Shown: in pieces, positions 1-5,649 of the stretch
Position numbering within the stretch: position 1 is the stretch's first letter
How the letters are laid out: each line of letters starts with the position of its first letter
DNA from: Clostridia bacterium
GTDB taxonomy: Bacteria; Bacillota_A; Clostridia; Lachnospirales; Cellulosilyticaceae
Assembly: GCA_029239935.1 (NCBI GenBank)
Contig: JARBTY010000194.1
Coordinates: 1 to 5,710, forward strand
Direction of reading: 5' to 3'
Length of the DNA stretch: 5,710 nt
Program-made: the position numbers and the translations under genes
Notes under the pieces: model-generated
Databases searched by the model: none
What the model was told of the DNA's origin: nothing
Seen by the model: the letters and a program-made list of their open reading frames with translations, nothing else

Positions 1-1824
1 AAAAAATGCTCTGTTGCATTAAGCTTCGACAGGCAGCAGCCTTTCAGTCATGTGTGCCCCAGCTGCAACACGGTCTATACGGGAGAGCCTTTTGACAGTA
101 CCTGGTGGGGTTTTATAAATACCGAAAATTATAATGGTGCGTATCACATGGGGCTTCTTTATCTTTTGACAGAAGATAAATATTATGCCAAAAAAACCAT
201 TGAGATATTACTGGGGTATGCTGCGTATTATATGGATTACGAAGTGCATGGGGACATTCCTTATAATGGCCCTGGAAAGGCTGAAGCCCAGACATTAAAT
301 GAAGCTATATTTATCAGAACTTTAGGCTTGGCCTATGATCTTGTTCAGGATTGTATGACCGGTGAGGAGAAAGACCAGGTAAGAGATAAACTGCTTATTC
401 CAGGAGCTGAGTTTTTGGTTAAACATCGTCACAATCAGCTCCATAACCATGAAGTAATCAATAATTCAGCGATAGCAGTTATAGGGATACTGTATGATAG
501 ACAAGATCTTATTCAATTTGCCTTATATGAAAAATATGGTTTAATCTATCAGTTAGAAGAAGGGGTGTTAGCGGATAAGGTGTGGTTTGAAAATAGCTTT
601 GGTTATCACTTTTATGCTTTATCCAGCTTTTTAACTTTTGAAAAATTTGCCATTTATACCGAACACAGTCATATTCATCATAACCATTATAGGGAGATGC
701 TTGAGGTGGCAACGGGCTTTATGCAGCCCGATTTGTCCCTGCCGATGCTTAATGATACTAACTACGGACACCATTCATTCAAGGGATATCAGCTGATGGA
801 ATTTGTTTATAAACATACAGGCTCCTTGAAGCTGCTTCAAATCTTAAACGAAGTTTATCATATAGAGGAACGAAACAATTTAGAGGCATTTTTCTATGGT
901 GTTGATAGGCTGGAAGTGACAAAACCTATAGAATACTCGGTTTATCATGCGCCTAAAGGTTCGGGGCATACGATATTAAGAGGGATGGATAACAGGTATT
1001 TATTATTTCGTCACGGGCCCTATGGGGGAGAACATGACCATTATGATAGGTTAGGTATTTCTTACCTGGCTCATAATGAGCGGATTTCACCGGATTTAGG
1101 GACAACAGGTTATGGGGCCCTCTTGCACTATGACTATTATAAAAACACAGGGACTCACAATACAGTAATGATCAACGAGGAAAATCAGATGCCGGCAGCA
1201 GGGAAAGTCCTAAGGTTTGAAATCGCTGATGACATTACTTATATAGAGGCGGAGGTTGATTTTGGAGCGCCGTATACACTACCTGACAGTTTTGTAATCA
1301 AGCAGTGGGATGAGGAAAGCTATGCGGGAGTTCGGATGATTAGAAAGATAGCATGGGCAGATACCTATATGGTGGATGTATTTGTTGTGGAAGGAGTCAA
1401 TCAAGGGGTGATAGATTGGTGTATGCATTTTTGCGGCCAAAGAACAGTTAAAGACCCAAGAGAACAGCAGGTCAAAACATTTTCAGATAAAAAACCCTTT
1501 AAATATTTAAACAATGTGACAATCCTTCAAAACGAGCGGCATATTAAAACGAACTTTGAGATAGGAAAAGCTAAAGTGAATGTGTTTACCTACCTCAAAG
1601 AAGGAGAACTTTTCTATGGGGAGGGGCCGGATAACCCTTCGCTGAAAAATATTTCTTATATGATAGAGCGGGTTAGAGGAAATCGAGCAGTTTTTTTCAA
1701 TGTTATCGAGTCTTATCAGGGGCAAGAGACTATTTTGGATGTTGACTTTATCCAACAAGGTAAAAAGGCTGAAGCGATTATTTATAAAAAAGACAAAAAA
1801 GATAAAATTGTATTTGAACTTTGA
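1..1824 (+). CDS. Heparinase II/III-like polysaccharide lyase, 5'-truncated by window edge
   Basis: The frame is open from base 1 to the TGA at 1822-1824 (607 codons). The GTG at 52 lacks a ribosome binding site and conserved-looking sequence precedes it, so the true start is probably outside the window. Numbering codons from base 1: a CPSC motif (19-22) followed by a WWGF segment, then an alpha-helical (toroid-type) region to about 300, then a beta-rich C-terminal half. Family-like landmarks are HNHEVINN (148-155), FGYHFYAL with the presumed catalytic Tyr202, GEHDHYDRL (His345, His347), SPDLG (Asp365) and GTHNT (His386). From memory of Pedobacter heparinase II, one His of the HxH pair is catalytic, while the second, the Asp 18 residues later and a further His hold a structural zinc; the 18-residue spacing is the same here. 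Such enzymes cleave uronic-acid glycosidic bonds by beta-elimination. The exact PL family (12, 15, 17, 21 or other) and substrate are undetermined. Localisation is unknown because the N-terminus is missing. Probably co-transcribed with the epimerase downstream. Confidence 0.85.
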   Translation, partial: KKCSVALSFDRQQPFSHVCPSCNTVYTGEPFDSTWWGFINTENYNGAYHMGLLYLLTEDKYYAKKTIEILLGYAAYYMDYEVHGDIPYNGPGKAEAQTLNEAIFIRTLGLAYDLVQDCMTGEEKDQVRDKLLIPGAEFLVKHRHNQLHNHEVINNSAIAVIGILYDRQDLIQFALYEKYGLIYQLEEGVLADKVWFENSFGYHFYALSSFLTFEKFAIYTEHSHIHHNHYREMLEVATGFMQPDLSLPMLNDTNYGHHSFKGYQLMEFVYKHTGSLKLLQILNEVYHIEERNNLEAFFYGVDRLEVTKPIEYSVYHAPKGSGHTILRGMDNRYLLFRHGPYGGEHDHYDRLGISYLAHNERISPDLGTTGYGALLHYDYYKNTGTHNTVMINEENQMPAAGKVLRFEIADDITYIEAEVDFGAPYTLPDSFVIKQWDEESYAGVRMIRKIAWADTYMVDVFVVEGVNQGVIDWCMHFCGQRTVKDPREQQVKTFSDKKPFKYLNNVTILQNERHIKTNFEIGKAKVNVFTYLKEGELFYGEGPDNPSLKNISYMIERVRGNRAVFFNVIESYQGQETILDVDFIQQGKKAEAIIYKKDKKDKIVFEL

Positions 1825-1836
1825 ACAGGTTATACT
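1808..1836 (+). promoter_or_regulatory. Possible weak internal promoter ahead of the epimerase gene
   Basis: A TATACT hexamer (1831-1836, five of six matches to the -10 consensus) lies 17 bp after TTGTAT (1808-1813, only the TTG conserved), overlapping the end of the lyase gene. It could give the epimerase some independent transcription. The -35 is poor and such matches arise by chance in AT-rich DNA, so read-through from the lyase gene remains the simpler explanation. Confidence 0.22.
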
Positions 1837-1887
1837 AAAAAACGGAGACACCTACTACATCAAACGATGAGATGTACTCACACCCAT

Positions 1888-1896
1888 GAGAAAGGA
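1888..1896 (+). promoter_or_regulatory. Ribosome binding site candidate for the epimerase
   Basis: GAGAAAGGA sits 12 nt before the ATG at 1909, rather far. A second purine stretch, AAAGG (1904-1908), directly abuts ATG 1909 and is only 3 nt from a second in-frame ATG at 1912. The distant site fits the first ATG of the ATGATG pair better; the choice changes the protein by one residue. Confidence 0.5.
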
Positions 1897-1908
1897 TTTT
1901 GCTAAAGG

Positions 1909-2958
1909 ATGATGAAACTATTTAAATCAGAGGTTATTTATGAGTATGATAATAAAGAAGTAAGAGAATATGTGGTGTCAAATGATACTATGGAAATTAG
2001 AGTGATTAATATTGGCGCCAGTCTCACAGGTATTTATGTACCGGATAAAAACGGAAAAATGGAAAATGTTGTTTTGGCTCATCAAAGTATAGCAGAGTAT
2101 TTAAAAGGTTCTCCGTATTTTGGCTCAATTGTAGGTAGGAGCGCCGGAAGGATTGCATTTGGTAAATGTGAAGTGGGCGGCAGGCCAGTTCAGTTAACGA
2201 TTAATTCGGATGTGAATCATATTCATGGGGGTTTTCAGAATCTAGGAGTTTCTTACTGGGATATTGAACTGCTGGAAGAGGAGGACGAAGCCGTCATCTG
2301 TTGTACCAGCAGTCAGCGGGATGGTCATGAAGGTTATCCAGGAAATGTGGACTTCAAGGTATATTATAGACTCAAGGGCAATTGTTTAACGTTAGAGTAT
2401 GAAGGCATCAGCGACCAAGAAACGATTATGAATCTGACCAATCATGCCGCTTTTAATCTGAGCGGAGCATGCAAAGAGACAATTGAAGATCACTATCTAA
2501 AAATAACATCCGATCGGGTGATGGAAGTAGATAAAAATAAAAATGTAATGGGTAATCAGCTGGAAGTTATGGATACAGCTTTTGACTTTAGAGCGTTAGC
2601 CCAAATAGGCAATCGTTTAAAGAAAGGGCATCCACAGTTTGAAATCACAAAGGGCATCGATCATGCCTATATATTAGAAACACCTCAAGAAATCGAACTT
2701 TTTGATGAAGTTTCAGGCAGAAGGATGAAGGTTGTAACAGATAGGGCTTGTGTGGTATGTTATACAACCAACTTCCTTGGTGCCAATGTGACTTTGCAAA
2801 ATGGTGAGCCAGGCAGTCAACATATGGGTATTTGTCTTGAGACCCAAGACTTCCCAAATGGTGTTAATTTAAAGCATTATAAAACCAACCAGCTGTTTGC
2901 GGCAAATGAAAAATACCATAGCAGAACACAGCTGTATTTTACAGTGGACAACAAATAA
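1909..2958 (+). CDS. galM: Aldose 1-epimerase (mutarotase), GalM family
   Basis: The 349-residue product has the usual length and motifs of cytosolic aldose 1-epimerases, which interconvert alpha and beta anomers of free hexoses or similar sugars. Visible motifs in order: the N-terminal GASLTGIYVPDKNG segment (36-49), GRSAGRIA (76-83), NHIHGG (103-108), TNHAAFNLSG (177-186) containing the presumed catalytic acid His179, KGIDHAYIL (248-256) with Asp251, and ICLETQDFPNG (308-318) with the presumed catalytic base Glu311. All key residues are present, so the enzyme is probably active. No signal peptide is seen. It lies 84 bp after the lyase on the same strand, with no convincing terminator between them, so it may handle sugars released by that pathway. 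The symbol reflects the family; galactose need not be the substrate, and a related hexose-6-phosphate or other aldose epimerase is possible. Confidence 0.93.
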   Translation: MMKLFKSEVIYEYDNKEVREYVVSNDTMEIRVINIGASLTGIYVPDKNGKMENVVLAHQSIAEYLKGSPYFGSIVGRSAGRIAFGKCEVGGRPVQLTINSDVNHIHGGFQNLGVSYWDIELLEEEDEAVICCTSSQRDGHEGYPGNVDFKVYYRLKGNCLTLEYEGISDQETIMNLTNHAAFNLSGACKETIEDHYLKITSDRVMEVDKNKNVMGNQLEVMDTAFDFRALAQIGNRLKKGHPQFEITKGIDHAYILETPQEIELFDEVSGRRMKVVTDRACVVCYTTNFLGANVTLQNGEPGSQHMGICLETQDFPNGVNLKHYKTNQLFAANEKYHSRTQLYFTVDNK

Positions 2959-2977
2959 ATAAAGATAGCAAAAAGGG

Positions 2978-3036
2978 TGCAATAAAATAGACAAGCAGGT
3001 GCGGTATAAAAGCATCTGCTTGTCTATTTTATTGCA
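2978..3036. terminator. Bidirectional intrinsic terminator between convergent genes
   Basis: Arms 2978-3002 and 3012-3036 are inverted repeats of 25 positions with one non-Watson-Crick position, a G opposite T that becomes a G-U pair in RNA. The loop is 9 nt (GGTATAAAA, 3003-3011). The inner stem carries the G/C pairs (GACAAGCAG with its partner CTGCTTGTC) and the outer stem is A/T-rich, so each strand's RNA shows a GC-containing hairpin followed by a U-rich run (UAUUUUAUU). It starts 19 bp after the epimerase stop and ends one base from the regulator's stop codon (complement of 3038-3040), as expected for a terminator shared by both. Confidence 0.92.
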
Positions 3037-3037
3037 A

Positions 3038-3895
3038 TTAATATTCAAAGATATAGTTGTCCATCATTTGGTGGTTGTTAAGTGCTGCGTCACCGGTCAG
3101 TTTCTTTTGTCTCAGCGCCTTATCGCTTTTAAGCAAGGCACCGTAGATAATATCGATAACATATAAAAACATCAGATTATTAGAAAGTGACATAGAGTTA
3201 TGAGCAGCTACTTTATCAGAGGTGATAAATTTGAGGTCAACTAAATCATTGAGCTTTGGAGAGTCATAGCTTGTTACAGTGATGATCTTGGCGCCTTGCT
3301 CACGACAGGCCGTCACTGCCTGATAAATATCTTTGCTGAGAATAGTTGGAGCGATGATAATCGCTAAATCAGTTTCGCGGATATTCATGGTGTTGATACA
3401 CATGCCTAGCATATCTGTATGGGCTTTGGCAGGCAGTCCCACAAGATTGAGTTTAAACTCCAATTCCTGGGCAACAAATGAAGCATTAAAAAGAGCAAGA
3501 ATTTGGATGTTTTGGGCAGACTTTATATATTCAACTGCCTTAAAGACCGTTTGCTCATCTAACATGGCAGATGTATTCATAAGCATTTGGCGATAATCCA
3601 TTGTCATGGATTCTATAAAGCCAGTTTCACTGCTATAGGTATTTTGCTTTTTCATACTATTATAGAAATTTTCTTGTGCAAGCGCAACTTTAAACCCATT
3701 AAAGCCTTTATAACCAAGTTTTTTACAGAAGCGGTTGATACTGGCTTCTGATGTACCTGTTTCCTTGGCAATCGTGGTGATGGTGCTTGAAACAACCCGT
3801 TCTGCATTGTTGATAACATATTGGCTGATTTCATTTTCACTCATTGTATAGTTAGGCTGCATTGAAATGATTTTTGCAATAACTGCTGGTACCAT
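3038..3895 (-). CDS. RpiR/MurR-family transcriptional regulator (HTH plus SIS domain)
   Basis: The 285-residue product matches the family length and order. Residues 1-75 form the RpiR-type DNA-binding domain, with TITTIAKETGTSEASINRFC (38-57) as the helix-turn-helix, followed by the diagnostic KKLGYKGFNGFK (58-69). Residues about 120-255 form a SIS fold: QILALFNASFVAQELEFKLN (131-150), an acidic DLAIII strand (176-181) and GAKIITVTSYDSPKLNDLVD (201-220). SIS domains in this family usually bind a sugar phosphate or amino-sugar phosphate that modulates DNA binding. Here the expected S-x-S-G-x-T loop reads APTILS (182-187), so ligand recognition may differ. The start at 3895 (reverse-strand ATG) is supported by GAGGT six bases upstream. 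It is convergent with the epimerase and divergent from the FAD enzyme gene, which suggests local control of the 3896-4204 region. The specific ligand and regulon are inferred, not seen. Confidence 0.92.
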   Translation of the reverse strand: MVPAVIAKIISMQPNYTMSENEISQYVINNAERVVSSTITTIAKETGTSEASINRFCKKLGYKGFNGFKVALAQENFYNSMKKQNTYSSETGFIESMTMDYRQMLMNTSAMLDEQTVFKAVEYIKSAQNIQILALFNASFVAQELEFKLNLVGLPAKAHTDMLGMCINTMNIRETDLAIIIAPTILSKDIYQAVTACREQGAKIITVTSYDSPKLNDLVDLKFITSDKVAAHNSMSLSNNLMFLYVIDIIYGALLKSDKALRQKKLTGDAALNNHQMMDNYIFEY

Positions 3896-3901
3896 ATTTT
3901 T

Positions 3902-3906
3902 ACCTC
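3902..3906 (-). promoter_or_regulatory. Ribosome binding site of the RpiR-type regulator
   Basis: Reading the minus strand, GAGGT lies 6 nt (AAAAAT) before the ATG at 3895. This good spacing selects that start over the in-frame Met codons 12 and 18. Confidence 0.75.
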
Positions 3907-3928
3907 ACAAATCCATATTTACTTCCTA

Positions 3929-3957
3929 ACAATACCATAACACTCAAAAAATTGCAA
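3929..3957 (-). promoter_or_regulatory. Possible promoter of the RpiR-type regulator
   Basis: On the minus strand TTGCAA (complement of 3952-3957, four of six -35 matches) is followed after 17 bp by TATTGT (complement of 3929-3934, four of six -10 matches). Initiation near 3922 would leave a short leader containing the ribosome binding site. An overlapping alternative is an extended -10, TGTTATGGT, just upstream of the TATTGT. Both are modest matches. Confidence 0.35.
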
Positions 3958-4035
3958 ATACTAGCAAACAAGATGACTGAAAGTTCCAGTGAAATGATTG
4001 ATTGTGATTAGTTTTAAAAAAAACATTCAAATAGG

Positions 4036-4067
4036 TTGACGGTTTATGAAAATGATGATAATATAAT
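4036..4067 (+). promoter_or_regulatory. Likely sigma-A-type promoter of the FAD enzyme operon
   Basis: TTGACG (4036-4041, five of six -35 matches) precedes a run of -10-like sequence. TAATAT (4059-4064) is 17 bp away and carries an extended TGA (4056-4058). The perfect TATAAT (4062-4067) is 20 bp away, longer than usual. Either register would start transcription at about 4070-4075, giving a leader of about 130 nt. It is the best forward promoter match in the window. Confidence 0.6.
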
Positions 4068-4097
4068 CACATAAAAACACATTAAATAAAAACTTAG

Positions 4098-4114
4098 TTG
4101 TACAATGTGCACAA
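4098..4114. promoter_or_regulatory. Candidate operator palindrome TTGTACAATGTGCACAA
   Basis: This 17-bp imperfect palindrome has 7-bp arms (TTGTACA and TGCACAA) that match at six of seven positions around an ATG centre. It lies roughly 25-45 bp downstream of the predicted start site, where a bound repressor could block elongation or initiation. The binding protein is unknown; the regulator encoded next door is one candidate, and a GntR- or LacI-type protein encoded elsewhere is another. Confidence 0.4.
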
Positions 4115-4151
4115 ATAATAGAATTGAAATATGTTGTAATGACAGTTGTCG

Positions 4152-4166
4152 TGAAAATGGTTTTCA
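4152..4166. promoter_or_regulatory. Candidate operator palindrome TGAAAATGGTTTTCA
   Basis: A perfect 6-bp inverted repeat (TGAAAA and TTTTCA) surrounds a 3-bp centre, about 40 bp before the FAD enzyme start. The arms resemble those of a CcpA cre site (TGAAAACGTTTTCA is a good cre), but the centre is TGG in place of CG, one base longer. From memory, GAAA/TTTC-type palindromes also occur among RpiR-family operators, so the adjacent regulator is a reasonable alternative owner. Confidence 0.42.
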
Positions 4167-4190
4167 AAAAACAGCAGCAAATTTAAAAGA

Positions 4191-4197
4191 GAGGAAG
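4191..4197 (+). promoter_or_regulatory. Ribosome binding site of the FAD enzyme gene
   Basis: GAGGAAG with its GAGG core at 4191-4194 is 7-10 nt before the ATG at 4205. It supports that start, which leaves a short N-terminal extension before the dinucleotide-binding strand. Confidence 0.75.
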
Positions 4198-4204
4198 TAG
4201 ATAT

Positions 4205-5575
4205 ATGGCGGAAAAAAGGAATTTACAATCCTATGATGTGGTGATTGCAGGAGGAGGCGTCTCGGGGTGTGCGGCAGCTATTGCAGCGGGAAGAAGTGGT
4301 GCTTCGGTACTTGTAATAGAGCAGGCAGGCTACCTAGGCGGCACATTGACTTCTTGTGGTGTAGGCCCAATGATGACCTTTCATGCAGGGGAAAAGCAAA
4401 TCATCCAAGGTGTCATGGGAGAAATGGTTGACCGTATGACAGAAAGAGGCTATTCACCAGGGCATATCAGGGATACGACTGACTACATCAGTTATTTGAC
4501 GCCTTTCAGTTCGGAAGGTTTGAAGCTTATATTAGATGAGATGCTGGATGAAGCGGGCTGCAAAGTGCTTTTTCATACTTTTGTAGGAGCGGTTCAGACA
4601 GAAAACAAGCAGATAACAGGTCTTACAATTTGCAATAAAGATGGATTAACTCAGGTATCTGCTAAAGTCTATATAGATGCGACAGGAGATGGAGACATTG
4701 CAGCTTGGGCAGGAGCAACCGTTATAAAAGGAAGAGAAACAGACGGGGCAATGCAGCCTATGACCACCAAAATGAAATTTTGCAATGTAGATACAGCTCT
4801 CTTAAGAAATCATATTCTTAGCCATGCAGAGGACTTTCCAAGACTCGTTAACAACATTGAACTCATCAATAACACACCCTATCTTGCCATAGCTGGTTTT
4901 ATAGAAGAGTTTAAGAAGGCTAAAGCAGCAGGAGAGATTTCAATACCAAGAGAAGATATCCTGTTTTTTGAAACCTCTGTTCCGGGAGAATTTATCATCA
5001 ATACAACTCGAATTATAGAGCATGATGCCACAGATGCATGGAGCTTAAGCGAAGCGGAAAAGATAGGTCGTGTGCAGTGCAGTGAGTTAGAGAAGTTCCT
5101 CCGTGACTATGTACCTGGTTTTGAAAAAGCCCATCTTGAGTTGACGGGACCTTCTATAGGCGTGAGACAATCAAGGCAGCTAAGAGGAAGCTATACTCTG
5201 ACAGCAGAAGATATTTTGGAAAGAAAACCTTTTGATACAGTCATAGCTCATTCGGCTTACCCCATTGATATACATAATCCAAAAGGAGAGGGCACCGAAA
5301 GTACATTTATGTCTGAGCCAAGTACCTATTACAGCATACCCTATGAGATTATGGTGTGTGAAGAAGTAGAAAATCTTATCGTAACAGGCAGATGTGTATC
5401 TGCCACTTTTGAAGCACAAGCGGCCATACGAACAACACCTACAGCAGGTGCTCTGGGGCAGGCGGGCGGTATAGCAGCAGCTTTAGCTGTGCAAAAAGAT
5501 ATTTTGCCTAGAATTGTAGATATTAAGAGGCTTCAAAGTGTATTAAAAGAGCAGGGAGCTTATTTGGAGATTTAA
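4205..5575 (+). CDS. FAD-dependent oxidoreductase, FAD_oxidored-type, substrate unknown
   Basis: The 456-residue product begins with a classic FAD-binding Rossmann motif: YDVVIAGGGVSGCAAAIAA (10-28) with GxGxxG at 16-21, then VLVIEQ (35-40) whose Glu39 should contact the adenosine ribose, and GYLGGTLTSCG (42-52). Further landmarks are YIDATGDGDIAAWAGA (156-171), the second FAD contact typical of this group, MQPMTTKMKF (183-192), GVRQSRQLRG (319-328), PYEIMVCEEVENLIVTGRCVS (379-399) and a C-terminal TTPTAGALGQAGGIAAALA segment (410-428) closing over the flavin. No signal peptide or membrane segment is seen, so it should be cytosolic. Members of this family are often annotated only as FAD-dependent oxidoreductases and occur in glycan- and sugar-related gene clusters. 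The gene is divergent from the regulator and 74 bp from the downstream membrane-protein gene, probably in one operon with it. The substrate, electron acceptor and pathway cannot be read from the sequence. Confidence 0.9.
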   Translation: MAEKRNLQSYDVVIAGGGVSGCAAAIAAGRSGASVLVIEQAGYLGGTLTSCGVGPMMTFHAGEKQIIQGVMGEMVDRMTERGYSPGHIRDTTDYISYLTPFSSEGLKLILDEMLDEAGCKVLFHTFVGAVQTENKQITGLTICNKDGLTQVSAKVYIDATGDGDIAAWAGATVIKGRETDGAMQPMTTKMKFCNVDTALLRNHILSHAEDFPRLVNNIELINNTPYLAIAGFIEEFKKAKAAGEISIPREDILFFETSVPGEFIINTTRIIEHDATDAWSLSEAEKIGRVQCSELEKFLRDYVPGFEKAHLELTGPSIGVRQSRQLRGSYTLTAEDILERKPFDTVIAHSAYPIDIHNPKGEGTESTFMSEPSTYYSIPYEIMVCEEVENLIVTGRCVSATFEAQAAIRTTPTAGALGQAGGIAAALAVQKDILPRIVDIKRLQSVLKEQGAYLEI

Positions 5576-5599
5576 AACCAGTCATTTTATAACGATTTC

Positions 5600-5618
5600 G
5601 GCAGGTGTTAAACCTGTC
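5600..5618. repeat. Short inverted repeat between FAD enzyme and membrane-protein genes
   Basis: GGCAGGT (5600-5606) and ACCTGTC (5612-5618) pair over 7 positions, one of them G-U in RNA, around a 5-nt loop (GTTAA). No uninterrupted T-run follows directly, so it is a weak terminator at best. It could be a small RNA processing or stabilising hairpin between co-transcribed genes, or an operator-like palindrome (CAGGT/ACCTG). Confidence 0.4.
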
Positions 5619-5638
5619 TAAATAAATTCATTTTTATG

Positions 5639-5644
5639 AGGAGG
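5639..5644 (+). promoter_or_regulatory. Strong Shine-Dalgarno site of the truncated membrane-protein gene
   Basis: AGGAGG lies 5 nt before the ATG at 5650. It is the closest match to the anti-Shine-Dalgarno consensus in the window and supports a real gene starting there although only 20 codons are visible. Confidence 0.85.
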
Positions 5645-5649
5645 TTCAT

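Larger units (their letters stand above)
3896..4204. promoter_or_regulatory. Divergent control region between regulator and FAD enzyme genes
   Basis: This 309-bp AT-rich stretch has no plausible gene. It holds the regulator's ribosome binding site and possible promoter on the left, a forward promoter near 4036-4067, and a leader of roughly 130 nt before the FAD enzyme gene. The leader contains two palindromes (4098-4114 and 4152-4166) and a weaker one, GACAGTTGTC (4141-4150). A near-palindrome TGAAAGTTCCA (3978-3988) lies between the two promoters. The layout fits regulation by the adjacent RpiR-type protein, possibly together with a global carbon regulator. Confidence 0.7.

Noticed and set aside
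52..54. GTG as the start of the lyase gene
   Set aside because: No ribosome binding site precedes it, the frame is open to base 1, and the CPSC motif begins immediately after it, so the gene more likely starts left of the window.
1507..1851. Minus-strand open frame of 114 codons opposite the end of the lyase gene
   Set aside because: It lies opposite well-supported coding sequence, its composition is that of an antisense shadow, and no ribosome binding site or family motif is seen.
1856..1876. Inverted repeat TACATC / GATGTA between lyase and epimerase genes
   Set aside because: The stem is only 6 bp with a 9-nt loop and no T-run follows, so it is not convincing as a terminator or operator.
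3333..3596. Plus-strand open frame of 87 codons opposite the regulator gene
   Set aside because: It lies within the SIS domain coding region of a confidently assigned gene and has no recognisable protein features.
3991..4010. GATTG-like short direct repeats (TGATTGATTGTGATTA)
   Set aside because: Too short and irregular to separate from chance in AT-rich intergenic DNA.
4152..4166. Definite CcpA cre site
   Set aside because: The arms fit but the centre is TGG instead of CG, shifting the second arm by one base, so it is reported only as a candidate operator.
5600..5618. Intrinsic terminator after the FAD enzyme gene
   Set aside because: The stem is short and is followed by CTAAATAAATTC before any T-run, so it is kept only as an inverted repeat.
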